Shown: positions 8,253 to 16,499 of the stretch, piece by piece
Layout: every line of letters begins with the position of its first letter
Numbering within the stretch: the stretch's first letter is position 1
From: Quadrisphaera sp. INWT6
GTDB taxonomy: Bacteria > Actinomycetota > Actinomycetes > Actinomycetales > Quadrisphaeraceae
NCBI RefSeq assembly: GCF_015390235.1
Contig: NZ_VUOH01000002.1
Span: 434,001 to 498,000 of the forward strand
Length of the DNA: 64,000 bases
Direction of reading: 5' to 3'
Notes under the pieces: model-generated
What the model was told of the DNA's origin: nothing
What the model saw: only the letters and a program-made list of their open reading frames with translations
The model's database searches: none
Made by a program: the position numbers and the translations under genes

Positions 8253-9616
8253 GCCCGGGCGGGCACGGCCGCCGCGCCCAGCGCACCCCGCACCCGTCCG
8301 CCGCGGGCCCGGTGGTCGCCTTCTGGTGCCGGTGGGCCCTGGCGCTGGCCGCGGTGCAGCTGCTGCTCCTCGGCGGGCTGGTGGCGGCCCAGGCGGTGCC
8401 GAACCCGCCGGTGGTGGCGGCGCTGGCCGCCGCGGTGGCCGACGGCGGCTACGGACCCGACTACCGCTCGGACCGCGTCGGCGGCCGCGCCGACGGGTTC
8501 ACCGAGTGCGTGGTGCTCGGCTACGGCGTGAGCTCCGCCGACGACACGCGCTCGCTGTGGTTCCGCGCCACCGGGGGCCCGCGGCTGGAGTCGTGCCAGG
8601 AGGGCGCGGTGCAGGTCAGGGCCCTGGCCGCCGGGGCCTCCGTCGTCCCGCCGGCCACCTACTTCCGGTACTGGAACGGCTACTCGGTCATCACCCGGCC
8701 GGTGCTGGCGACCCTCGGCGTCCCCGGGCTGAGGCTGGTCAGCGGCCTCCTCCTGGCGCTCGGCGGCCTGGCGCTGTGGCAGGCGGCGCGCCGCCGGCTG
8801 GGCGCGCCGGCCGCGCTGGCGCTGGTGGTCCCGGTGGCTGGGGCGACCAACGCGCTGACGACGCCGGCGCTGGCCTTCACGCACGCGCTGTCGCTGGCGG
8901 CGGTCGCCGCCGGGGTGGCCCTGACCGCGGTCGCCACGGGGCACCGGCACCTCGCCGGGTGGCGCGGGGCCGCCCTCGGGGCGGGAGCCGCCGGGGCGCT
9001 GTTCGCCTACGTCGACCTGCTGACCACCCCGGCGATGTCGTGGGCGCTGTGCACCGCGGTCGCCGGGGCGGTGGCCTGGCGCTCGACCCACGGCCGGCAC
9101 CCGGCGGCGGCGTCAGCGGCGCGGCGGTCGCTGGTGCGCGCGCTCCTGGCCGCAGGCGCCGCCTGGCCGGTCGCCTTCGGCGGCACCTGGGTGTGCCGCT
9201 GGGTGGTCGCCGCGGCGGTCCAGGGCCCGGGCGTCCTCACCGCCGTCGCCGACAAGTCCGCCGAGCGCCTCGACGGCGCGGGCGCCGCGGTCGACCCCGC
9301 GTTCGGGGCTCCCACCAGCGCGAACGTCACGTACTGGTGGAGCACCACCGCCACGGCGCTGCCCCTGCTGGTGGTCGCGGCGGTCGCCGTCGTCGTCGCC
9401 CTGGTGCTGGCGGTGCGCCGGGGAGGTGCGCCGCGGCTGGTGGTGGCCGCCCTGCTGGCGGCACCGGCCCTGCTGGTGCCCGCCTGGTACGAGGTGCTGA
9501 GCAACCACTCCCAGGTGCACGCCTTCTTCACCTACCGGAGCGTGCCCGCGGCGGTCGGCGTGGTGGTGGCGGCGTGCGCGGTCGCCTGCTCGGCGGGTGC
9601 CGGGGAGCGGGGGTGA
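8249..9616 (+). CDS. polytopic membrane protein, possible GT-C glycosyltransferase
   Basis: A 455-aa protein starting at GTG 8249, inside the stop of the GT2 gene. It has roughly nine hydrophobic helices, the first at residues ~22-48. A large loop of ~110 residues follows helix 1 and contains Cys, Trp and Tyr positions, as in lipid-sugar-dependent transferases. Near the C-terminus the sequence 'LSNHSQVHAFFTYRSVP' precedes the last helix; a similar motif recurs in uncharacterised actinobacterial membrane proteins paired with GT2 enzymes. I infer a role in surface glycosylation with the upstream transferase. The catalytic Asp usually near the end of helix 1 in GT-C enzymes is not obvious. Confidence 0.7.
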   Translation: MSPGGHGRRAQRTPHPSAAGPVVAFWCRWALALAAVQLLLLGGLVAAQAVPNPPVVAALAAAVADGGYGPDYRSDRVGGRADGFTECVVLGYGVSSADDTRSLWFRATGGPRLESCQEGAVQVRALAAGASVVPPATYFRYWNGYSVITRPVLATLGVPGLRLVSGLLLALGGLALWQAARRRLGAPAALALVVPVAGATNALTTPALAFTHALSLAAVAAGVALTAVATGHRHLAGWRGAALGAGAAGALFAYVDLLTTPAMSWALCTAVAGAVAWRSTHGRHPAAASAARRSLVRALLAAGAAWPVAFGGTWVCRWVVAAAVQGPGVLTAVADKSAERLDGAGAAVDPAFGAPTSANVTYWWSTTATALPLLVVAAVAVVVALVLAVRRGGAPRLVVAALLAAPALLVPAWYEVLSNHSQVHAFFTYRSVPAAVGVVVAACAVACSAGAGERG

Positions 9617-9742
9617 CGCTGCGCCTTCGCTGCGTGCGTGGCGGCGTCGGCGCGGACGCGGTCGGCGACGGCGTGCACCTGGTCGGTCCCGGCCGGGTCG
9701 CAGCGCGCCGAGCCGGTGCCGGACCCCGGAGCGGACGGACGG

Positions 9743-9853
9743 GTGGCGCTGCCGGCGCTGACCCTGGACCGCCACGACGAGGTCAGGACCGTGCTGGGGC
9801 ACCACGCGGGCGACGAGCTCATCGTGGAGGTGGCACGGCGTCTGACCGGCCAC
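9743..9853 (+). pseudogene. orphan fragment of a GGDEF domain
   Basis: In one plus-strand frame, residues read 'LTLDRHDEVRTVLGHHAGDE' and then 'LIVEVARRL'. This matches the conserved segment of GGDEF domains (D-x-D-x-F-K-x-V-N-D-x-x-G-H-x-x-G-D-x-L-L) that precedes the GGDEF motif. The motif itself and the rest of the domain are absent; the frame then enters low-complexity Ala/Pro sequence. It appears to be a decayed remnant between two convergent genes. Confidence 0.55.
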
Positions 9854-9912
9854 CGCCGCGCCCGTCACCCCGCGCCCGCGGCCGCCGCTCCGCTGCGGGT
9901 GACGCCCTTCGC

Positions 9913-9977
9913 TGCAGCTGACGCCCCTTCGCCGGGCTCGACGGGGCGCCAGCTGCGCGGAAGGGGCGTCAGCTGCA
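9913..9977. terminator. bidirectional terminator hairpin
   Basis: A perfect 18-bp inverted repeat (arms 9913-9930 and 9960-9977, arm sequence TGCAGCTGACGCCCCTTC) with a 29-nt loop lies between the convergent membrane-protein gene (stop 9616) and the permease gene (stop 9988). Confidence 0.7.
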
Positions 9978-9987
9978 CCGGGTGACC

Positions 9988-11352
9988 TCAGGGGGTGTGG
10001 TCGACCGCCAGCTGCGGCGTCGGGCGGCGGAACCCCCGGGTCAGCACCGCGAGGTACACGACGCCGACCAGCGCCCACACGGCACCGACCTGGAACGTCA
10101 GTGCGGTCAGGTTGGTCCACAGCCACAGCGTGAGCACGAAGCCGACGGCCGGGACCACCGCGTAGAGCAACAGGTCGCGCGGAGAGCGCCGCCCGCCGTC
10201 GACCACGTAGCCCTTGATGACCGTCAGGTTCACCAGCGAGAACGCCGCGAGCGCACCGAAGCTGATGATCGAGGCCAGGGTGGCCAGGTCGACGGCGAGG
10301 GCCACCAGCGACAGCGCGGCCACCACCAGGGTGGCCCCGACGGGCGTGAGGTACCGCGCGCTGAGGCTGCCGAAGAGGCGCCGCGGCAGCACGCCGTCGC
10401 GGCCCATGGCGAACAGGATGCGCGCCACGGAGACCTGGCTGGCCGTCGCGGAGGCCACGCAGCCGGCGACGTACGCGGCGAGGAAGGCGGAGGCGAGCAG
10501 CTGCCCCCCGGCCTCGGTCATGACCTGCAGCCCGGCGGAGTCCTGGTCGACGATCGAGCGCCAGTCGGGCAGCGCGGTCTGCGACGCCCACGACAGCACG
10601 ATGAAGATGACCCCGCCGAGCGCCGTCGTCAGGACGATCGCGAGCGGCACGGTGCGGCGCGGCTCGCGGGCCTCCTCCGACAGCGTCGAGATGGCGTCGA
10701 ACCCGAGGAACGACAGGGCCAGCACCGCGGCGCCGGAGAACACCGTGCCCCACTGCAGCTCGTCGGAGACGAACGGCGCGGTCAGCGACGGGGCGTCCGC
10801 CCCGCCGACCTGCGCGACCACGACGGCCACGAACACGACGGCGAACACCAGCTGCACGCCGACCAGCACGACGTTGGCCTTGTCGACCACGGTGATGCCG
10901 ACGACGGTCAGCGTCGTCACCAGGGCGATCGCGACGACCACCACGAGCCAGGCCGGCACCGCGGGGAACTGCGCGTTGATGTACAGCCCGATGACGAGGT
11001 AGTTGATCATCGGCAGGAGCAGGTAGTCGAGCATGAGCACCCAGCCGGTGAGGAAGCCGGCCCTCGCGCCGAACGTGCGCTGCACGAACGTGTACGCCGA
11101 GCCCGCCGAGGGGTGCGCCTTCACGTTGAGGGCGTAGCTGACGGCCGTGAACGCCATGACGACCGTGGTCACCACGTAGGCGGTGGCCAGGTGGCCGCTC
11201 GTCTCGGTGGTCACCAGGCCGTAGGTGGTGAAGACGGTCAGCGGCACCAGGTAGGCGAGGCCGAAGAGCACCAGCGACGGGGTGCCGAGCACCCGTCGGA
11301 GCTTCCCGTCGACCACCAGGCCGCGCTGCCCGTCGCGCTCGACGGTGCTCAT
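9988..11352 (-). CDS. APC-family amino acid/polyamine permease
   Basis: A 454-aa polytopic transporter with about 12 helices. 'GLAYLVPLTVFTTYG' in TM1 and 'NVKAHPSAGSAYTFVQRTFG' in the first re-entrant/TM2-3 region match the amino acid-polyamine-organocation superfamily. The ATG at 11352 overlaps the stop of the upstream deacetylase gene (ATGA), so the two are probably translated together. Because class II deacetylase relatives include acetylpolyamine amidohydrolases, polyamines or related amines are the best-guess substrate; this is inference from linkage, not from substrate-site residues. A strong hairpin follows the gene. Confidence 0.88.
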   Translation of the reverse strand: MSTVERDGQRGLVVDGKLRRVLGTPSLVLFGLAYLVPLTVFTTYGLVTTETSGHLATAYVVTTVVMAFTAVSYALNVKAHPSAGSAYTFVQRTFGARAGFLTGWVLMLDYLLLPMINYLVIGLYINAQFPAVPAWLVVVVAIALVTTLTVVGITVVDKANVVLVGVQLVFAVVFVAVVVAQVGGADAPSLTAPFVSDELQWGTVFSGAAVLALSFLGFDAISTLSEEAREPRRTVPLAIVLTTALGGVIFIVLSWASQTALPDWRSIVDQDSAGLQVMTEAGGQLLASAFLAAYVAGCVASATASQVSVARILFAMGRDGVLPRRLFGSLSARYLTPVGATLVVAALSLVALAVDLATLASIISFGALAAFSLVNLTVIKGYVVDGGRRSPRDLLLYAVVPAVGFVLTLWLWTNLTALTFQVGAVWALVGVVYLAVLTRGFRRPTPQLAVDHTP

Positions 11353-12481
11353 CGGGTGGCTCCCGCGGTGGCCCCTGCACCGGCGAGGCCGGCGGCCTCG
11401 GCGGCGGCGCGGACGGCGTCGGCCTGGTGCGGGCGCAGCGCCTGGTCGGGCAGGTCCTCGTACTCGTCGGCGAGGAAGTCGGTGACCGCGGTGCGCTCCC
11501 CCGACATCTCCTCCAGCACGGCGACGCCGCACAGCGGGGCGTAGACGGGGCTGTAGCCGCCCTCGTGGGTCATCACCACGCGGCCGTCGCAGAGACCCTC
11601 CGCGGCGTCGAGCACCGCGCGGGCCATCCGCCGGAAGCCGGTGGTGGTGACCACCATGCCGCCGAGCGGGTCGAGGGCGCCGGCGTCGAACCCGGAGGTG
11701 ACGACGACGAGGTCGGGGCGGTGGCGCTCCAGCGCCGGCAGCACCACCTGCTCGACGGCGTGCAGGTAGCCGTCGTTGCCGGTGCCAGCGGGCAGGGGCA
11801 CGTTGATCGCGGTCCCCTCCCCCGCGCCGCGGCCGCGGTCGACCAGGCGGCCGGTGCCCTTGGGGTAGAGCTGGTCCTGGTGGACCGAGATGGTGAGCAC
11901 GTCCGGGTCCTCGGCGAAGACCTCCTCGGTGCCGTTGCCGTGGTGGACGTCCCAGTCGACGACGGCCACCCGCTCCACCCCGTGGTGGCGGCGCACGTGC
12001 TGGATCGCGATCGCGGCGTTGGCGAAGACGCAGAAGCCCATGCCGGTCTCGGGTCGGGCGTGGTGCCCCGGCGGGCGGACCAGCGCGTAGGCGTTGGTGA
12101 CCCTGCCGGTGACCACGGCCTTCGCCGCCTGGACGGCGCCCCCCGCGGCGAGCAGGGCGATGTCGAGCCCACCGGGCCCGAACGGCGAGGTGCCGTCACC
12201 GGCGTCACCGCCGCGCAGCGCGGCGCTGCCGGTCCGGATGCGCTCGAGGTGCTCCGGGGTGTGGACGGCGAGGACGTCGTCGTCGGTGGCGGCCACCGCG
12301 CGAATGCGGTCCAGCTTCGCTCCCAGGCCGCTGACCTCGACCAGCGACGCGAAGCGCGTCTTGGACTCCGCCGACTCCACGTGGTGGTGGGCTGCACGAG
12401 CCCTCCAGGGGGCACGAACGCGGCGTGCGTGCCGGTGTCGTGCCAGCCGTACAGCTCTTCCCAGACGAACCCCGTGCGCAC
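11349..12481 (-). CDS. class II histone deacetylase-like amidohydrolase, interrupted by a frameshift
   Basis: The zinc-hydrolase core is intact: 'VRPPGHHARPETGMGF', 'VVDWDVHHGNGTEEVF' and 'SGFDAGALDPLGG' supply the catalytic His pair and the Asp/His/Asp zinc ligands. It should hydrolyse acetyl-lysine or acetylpolyamine-type amides. The true start is a GTG at 12481 with AGGAGG at 12485-12490, giving the family N-terminus 'RTGFVWEELYGWHDTG'. This lies in a different frame from the core. The frames join at 12383: after codon ACC the core resumes only if one base is re-read, restoring 'QPTTHVESAESK'. One C therefore appears missing from CCACCACCAC. A longer open frame from 12515 covers the core but gives an unrelated N-terminus. 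It may be a real disruption, a slippage site or a sequence error. Confidence 0.8.
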
Positions 12482-12585
12482 GCGCGCCTCCTGCTGGCCC
12501 CGGACCGGTGGTCATCGCCCGTCACCCTTGACGAGCGATCCGGACCCTAGGGGCGCCGCCCCACCCCGACAACCCCCCTCCCCCA

Positions 12586-12630
12586 CCGTGATCATGGGCC
12601 TCCGGAGCACTTCCCGCCGTGATCATGGGC
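12586..12630. repeat. direct repeat CCGTGATCATGGGC
   Basis: Two identical 14-bp copies at 12586-12599 and 12617-12630, 31 bp apart (three helical turns), each with a TGATCA palindrome. They lie upstream of the deacetylase start and may be regulator sites or a dispersed intergenic repeat. Confidence 0.6.
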
Positions 12631-12662
12631 GATGGGAGCAGCTCCGGGATGCCGCGACGGGA

Positions 12663-12720
12663 TGACCTTGGCGTTCCTTCCCGGTGTGAGCGCTCACAGT
12701 GGAAAGGAACGCCAAGGTCA
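12663..12720. repeat. 58-bp palindrome with LacI-type core
   Basis: Outer arms of 17 bp (12663-12679 and 12704-12720) are perfectly complementary. The centre is a separate 14-bp perfect palindrome TGTGAGCGCTCACA (12685-12698), identical in form to LacI/GalR-family operators. Both share the centre at 12691/12692. No LacI-family gene is in the window. Confidence 0.75.
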
Positions 12721-12738
12721 ACAGTGCAGGAAGGCACG

Positions 12739-12773
12739 CGAGGGCCGAGGCGGACGATCCACCTCGGCCCTCG
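12739..12773 (-). terminator. terminator of subtilase gene
   Basis: A 12-bp perfect stem (CGAGGGCCGAGG, 12739-12750; complement 12762-12773) with an 11-nt loop begins 15 nt after the stop of the minus-strand subtilase gene. No U-tract, as is usual in high-GC actinobacteria. Confidence 0.65.
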
Positions 12774-12787
12774 CTCTGCTCACGCCG

Positions 12788-15700
12788 TCAGAGGCGCGTC
12801 CCGGTGCAGGTGGTGCGGCACTGCGTCGACCAGACGTAGCCCACCCCGCTGAGCTTGGCCGACTTCGTCAGCCGCTCGCCGTTCGGGCCGGTCCGGGTGG
12901 TCGGCGCCGGGGAGGCCCCGCCCCCGGGGGTCGAGCTGCCGGGGCTGCTGCTCGGGTTCGACCCACCGCCACCACCACCGGGAGTCGAGCTCCCGGGGTT
13001 CGAGCTCCCGGGGTTCGAGCCACCGCCACCGCCGCCCGCACCGGGGTCGGACCCGCCACCGGATCCCGAGTCGCTGTCGCGGTAGGTGATCGCTCCGGGC
13101 AGCGTCGACTCACGACCGGGGGCGAACACGACGACGTCGTACGTCCCTGCCGAGCGCGCCGGCAGGACGAAGGTCAGCTCGTCGTCCTGGGCCGAGATGA
13201 CCCGCGCAGCGGCGTTGCCCACGCGCACGGACACGCGGTAGGAGAAGCCCCGGCCGGACGCCCTGGCGGTCGTCCCACCGGCGGTCCCCACGACCGTCGG
13301 GGTCAGCGACGTGATGTCGAAGTCACCGGCGCCGTCGTAGCTCCGGGTGCCGCTGGGCGAGGGCGTCGACGGCGGCGCGGGCGAGCTGCCACCGCCACCA
13401 CCGCCGCCGGGGGTGTTCGGCGTCGGCTCGGTCGAGGGCGCCTCCGGGCGGGTGGAGCTGGTCGGCTCCGGTGACGGCGCGCCACCGGGGTCCGACTCGC
13501 CGCCGCCCGACCCGTCGCGGTCCACGGGTGAGGTGGTGCCCCCGGGCTGGTCACCCGGCCCGGGGTCCGAGCCGCCACCGGGGCTGGAGCCACCACCCGG
13601 GGCGGACCCGCCACCGGAGCCGCCGCGGTCGCCCGGGGTGGTGCTCCCGGGCTGTTCACCCGCTCCGGGGTCCGAGCCGCCGCCCGGGTTCGAACCCGCA
13701 CCGGGCTGTTCACCCGCAGCGGGGTCCGAGCCGCCACCGGGGTCGGAGCCGCCACCAGGGGCGGACCCACCACCGGGGTCCGAGGCGCCCGGCTCCGACC
13801 CGCCACCGGGGTGCGAGGTCCCCGGCGTCGACCCGCCACCGGGGTTCGAGGCACCCGGGGTCTGCTCGGCCGCAGCACCGACCAGGAGCGGGGCCGCGAA
13901 AGGCCGGCCCACCGGCGTCCCGTCCTGCAGCAGCTGCGCCACGAGGGCGTAGGTGCCGTCACCGAGTGATAGCCCCGGTGCGAAGGTCCGGGTGCCGAAG
14001 TCGGCGAGGCTGCCGAGCGGGAAGGTCGCGAACCCGTCGTCGTCGGTCTCCACCGTCTGTCCGGCCAGGGTGACCGGTGCGTCGGCGACGGCCCACGGCT
14101 CGCCGTCCACCTGCATCGCGAGGCCGAGCGACAGCGCGTAGTCGCCGGCACCCGTCGTCGCGGTGACCGCCACCTGGGGTGCCACCTCGTCGGCGGTGCC
14201 GCTCATCCCCGAGAACGCGTACTGCGCGCCACTGGCGCTGGCGCCCAGGTTCGCGAGGTCGAGCCGCGCACCGGTGACGGACTTCCCGGCGAAGGCCGGC
14301 AGGCGCGTCGCGTCAGCCAGCAGCTGCTCCTTGACGTGCTGCGACGTCAGGTCGGGGCGGGCGGTCCGGTAGAGAGCGACGGCGGAGGCGACGATCGGGC
14401 TGGAGAACGAGGTGCCGTTGATCCAGTCGTAGCCGCCGGACCGGGTGACGGGCACCCAGCTGCCGGGGGCGAAGAGGTCGACCGAGCGGGCGCCCCACGC
14501 GGTGAAGGGCGACATCGTGTCGGCGGAGTTCGAGCTGCCGACGGTGATGAGGTTCGGGTCGTCGATGGACGCGGGCAGGGAGACGACCTGGTCGCGGTCG
14601 CGCGAGTCGTTGCCCGCCGCGGCGACCACGAGCACGCCCTTGCTGCCGGCGTACCGGATCGCGTCCGTCAGCATCTGCCGCGTGGGGGCGTGGTCGCCGT
14701 TGGTGCCCCACGAGGCGTTGATGACCGTGGCCCCGTGGTCAGCGGCGTAGTAGATGGCGCGGATGGCAGCGCTCATGTCGACCGAGCTCCCGTACCCGGC
14801 CACCAGGGGCATGATCGTCGCCCGCGGGGCCACGCCGGCGCTGCCGATCCCGTTCCCCTTGCGGGCTGCGGCGATGCCGCTCACCGCGACGCCGTGGGAC
14901 CCGGTGTCGCCGTTCAGCAGGTCAGCTGAGCTCTTGTAGAAGTTCCAGCCGTGGCAGTCGCCGACGATGCCGTCGCGGTCGGTGTCTGCGGTGGCGCACG
15001 CCGGGTCGGGGTTCGTCCACAGCGCCCCCTGCATGTCGGGGTGGTCGACGTCGAAGCCCGAGTCGATGACGGCGATGACGGCGCCCTGGCCCTCGCTGGC
15101 GGCCCACCCGTCGGCGGCGTCGACGTCGGCTCCGCTCGCGATGGGCGGCTGGTAGCTGTTGCCGGTGTTCTCGAGGTGGTAGCCCCACTGCCGGGCCCAG
15201 GGGTCGTCGACCGCCAGCTCGCCGAAGAGCTCGCCCTGCAGCGACGGCTGGGCGTCGGCGACTCCCGGCAGCGCACGGGCCTGGGCGAGCGTCAGGTCTC
15301 CGGCGACCAGCACGAGGTCGACCACGCGCTGCGCGGAGACCACCCCGGGGGCTGCGGCGAGGTCTGCCAGCTGCTCGTCGGTAGCGGGCGCCCCGGACGC
15401 CGTCGTCGTCGCTCCGGCGGGGGGCAGCGAGGCCGAGGCGCTCGGCACCGCGGAGCTGACCGGGCGGGACGACGGTGAGGTGCTCGCCGGCAGGTCGAGG
15501 TGCACGCCGTTCTGACTGGCCCACTGGGCGAGGTCCACCGGGCTGAGCACCGCGGTGGAGGCCCCCGGAGTGACGGCGACGCCGCCGAGGTCGGTGACGT
15601 AGTACGCCGTGCCCGCGATCTGGACGATCCTGCCGCCCGGGCCGAGGGCTTCGGCCCCCGCCGGGGGCTGCGGCGTCGCCGGCGCGGTCAACGCCCCCGA

Positions 15701-15949
15701 CAGCGCCCCGGTGAGCGGGACGACGGCGGAGGCGAGGGCCGCGTCAGCGAGCAGCGAGGCGTCAGCGCCCGGCTCCATGGTCAGCAGGTAGCGGTCGAGG
15801 CCGTCACCGGCGGGGCCCCAGTCCGTCAGTAGCGGACCGGGCCCGGACGTCAGGGCCAGCGCGGCACCGCCGCACCCGCCGACGGCCAGGGCGCCGGAGA
15901 GCACCGAGGCGACGATCTTCCCGCGGCGCGACAGGGGGATCCTCTTCAC
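12788..15949 (-). CDS. secreted subtilisin-like serine protease with Gly/Pro-rich linker and IPT domain
   Basis: A 1053-aa exported peptidase. The N-terminus has a positively charged start and hydrophobic stretch ending 'AVGGCGGA'; the Cys could be a lipobox, so a lipoprotein form is possible. A pro-region to ~250 precedes the S8 domain. The triad is Asp in 'AVIDSGFD' (~293), His in 'GSHGVAVSGI' (~351) and Ser in 'GTSFSSPIVAS' (~513). From ~700 to 870 comes a long Gly/Pro/Ser repeat built on GGGSDPG-like units, then an IPT/TIG Ig-like domain (~880-955), a second Gly/Ser linker, and a C-terminal segment with a Cys pair ('QCRTTC'). The layout suits a wall-spanning protease displayed on the surface. 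The substrate is unknown. A hairpin terminator follows. Confidence 0.9.
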   Translation of the reverse strand: MKRIPLSRRGKIVASVLSGALAVGGCGGAALALTSGPGPLLTDWGPAGDGLDRYLLTMEPGADASLLADAALASAVVPLTGALSGALTAPATPQPPAGAEALGPGGRIVQIAGTAYYVTDLGGVAVTPGASTAVLSPVDLAQWASQNGVHLDLPASTSPSSRPVSSAVPSASASLPPAGATTTASGAPATDEQLADLAAAPGVVSAQRVVDLVLVAGDLTLAQARALPGVADAQPSLQGELFGELAVDDPWARQWGYHLENTGNSYQPPIASGADVDAADGWAASEGQGAVIAVIDSGFDVDHPDMQGALWTNPDPACATADTDRDGIVGDCHGWNFYKSSADLLNGDTGSHGVAVSGIAAARKGNGIGSAGVAPRATIMPLVAGYGSSVDMSAAIRAIYYAADHGATVINASWGTNGDHAPTRQMLTDAIRYAGSKGVLVVAAAGNDSRDRDQVVSLPASIDDPNLITVGSSNSADTMSPFTAWGARSVDLFAPGSWVPVTRSGGYDWINGTSFSSPIVASAVALYRTARPDLTSQHVKEQLLADATRLPAFAGKSVTGARLDLANLGASASGAQYAFSGMSGTADEVAPQVAVTATTGAGDYALSLGLAMQVDGEPWAVADAPVTLAGQTVETDDDGFATFPLGSLADFGTRTFAPGLSLGDGTYALVAQLLQDGTPVGRPFAAPLLVGAAAEQTPGASNPGGGSTPGTSHPGGGSEPGASDPGGGSAPGGGSDPGGGSDPAAGEQPGAGSNPGGGSDPGAGEQPGSTTPGDRGGSGGGSAPGGGSSPGGGSDPGPGDQPGGTTSPVDRDGSGGGESDPGGAPSPEPTSSTRPEAPSTEPTPNTPGGGGGGGSSPAPPSTPSPSGTRSYDGAGDFDITSLTPTVVGTAGGTTARASGRGFSYRVSVRVGNAAARVISAQDDELTFVLPARSAGTYDVVVFAPGRESTLPGAITYRDSDSGSGGGSDPGAGGGGGGSNPGSSNPGSSTPGGGGGGSNPSSSPGSSTPGGGASPAPTTRTGPNGERLTKSAKLSGVGYVWSTQCRTTCTGTRL

Positions 15950-16046
15950 GCCACGGCTGTCGGCACCTCGAGACCGGCGCTGAGCAGCCCCGGCCGGCGT
16001 TCACCCGCGCGGCGGCCCAGCTGCACCCGGCTGCGGCGAGGACGGC

Positions 16047-16346
16047 TCAGGGCGAGGACGTCGGGGCTGCCGAGGACGACGGGGACGGAGGCGGACCGAA
16101 CGAGACGCGGAAGTGCTGCCGCACGTGGAAGAGCCGGGCCTGCCCCTCGCGGTCGATCGTGTCCTGGACCTGCGACCAGACCTCGAACTCGTCGTCGGGG
16201 TGGGGCAGGACGACGTACAGCACGCTCGTGGGACCGCCCGGCTGGCCGCCCGCCGCCGGTGCGGCGCCGGCCGCAGGGGTGGCCCCCAGCACCAGGAGGG
16301 TCAGCAGGAGCCCGAGCGCTGCGGCTCGGAGGCTGCGGACGGGCAC
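16047..16346 (-). pseudogene. truncated PIG-L-type deacetylase N-terminus
   Basis: The 99-aa frame starts with a clear signal peptide ('RAAALGLLLTLLVLGATPAAGAA') and continues 'VLYVVLPHPDDEFEVWSQV'. The HPDDE motif provides zinc ligands and the catalytic base in PIG-L/LmbE deacetylases and lies at the expected N-terminal place. After about 30 further residues the frame ends in a Pro/Ser tail, whereas family members run over 200 residues. I could not find the rest of the domain in the other frames downstream. It is most likely a truncated remnant, or else a short exported protein that has kept only this motif. Confidence 0.5.
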
Positions 16347-16487
16347 GGCGGAACTCCTGCTCGGTCACCGAGGGAGGGGGGGATCAACACCGTGGCAGAG
16401 CGGCAGCCCGTGGCCGCTGGCGCCACGCCGCGCCGGCCGCTCCTCGACCTGATCCACCGATCGCCCACCTGGCCGCCGCTGCGTCCC

Positions 16488-16493
16488 TAGCCT
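16488..16493 (+). promoter_or_regulatory. -10 element, leaderless start of acyltransferase gene
   Basis: TAGCCT is followed by CGGAGC (6 nt) and the ATG at 16500, the same layout as other leaderless starts in this window. Confidence 0.55.
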
Positions 16494-16499
16494 CGGAGC

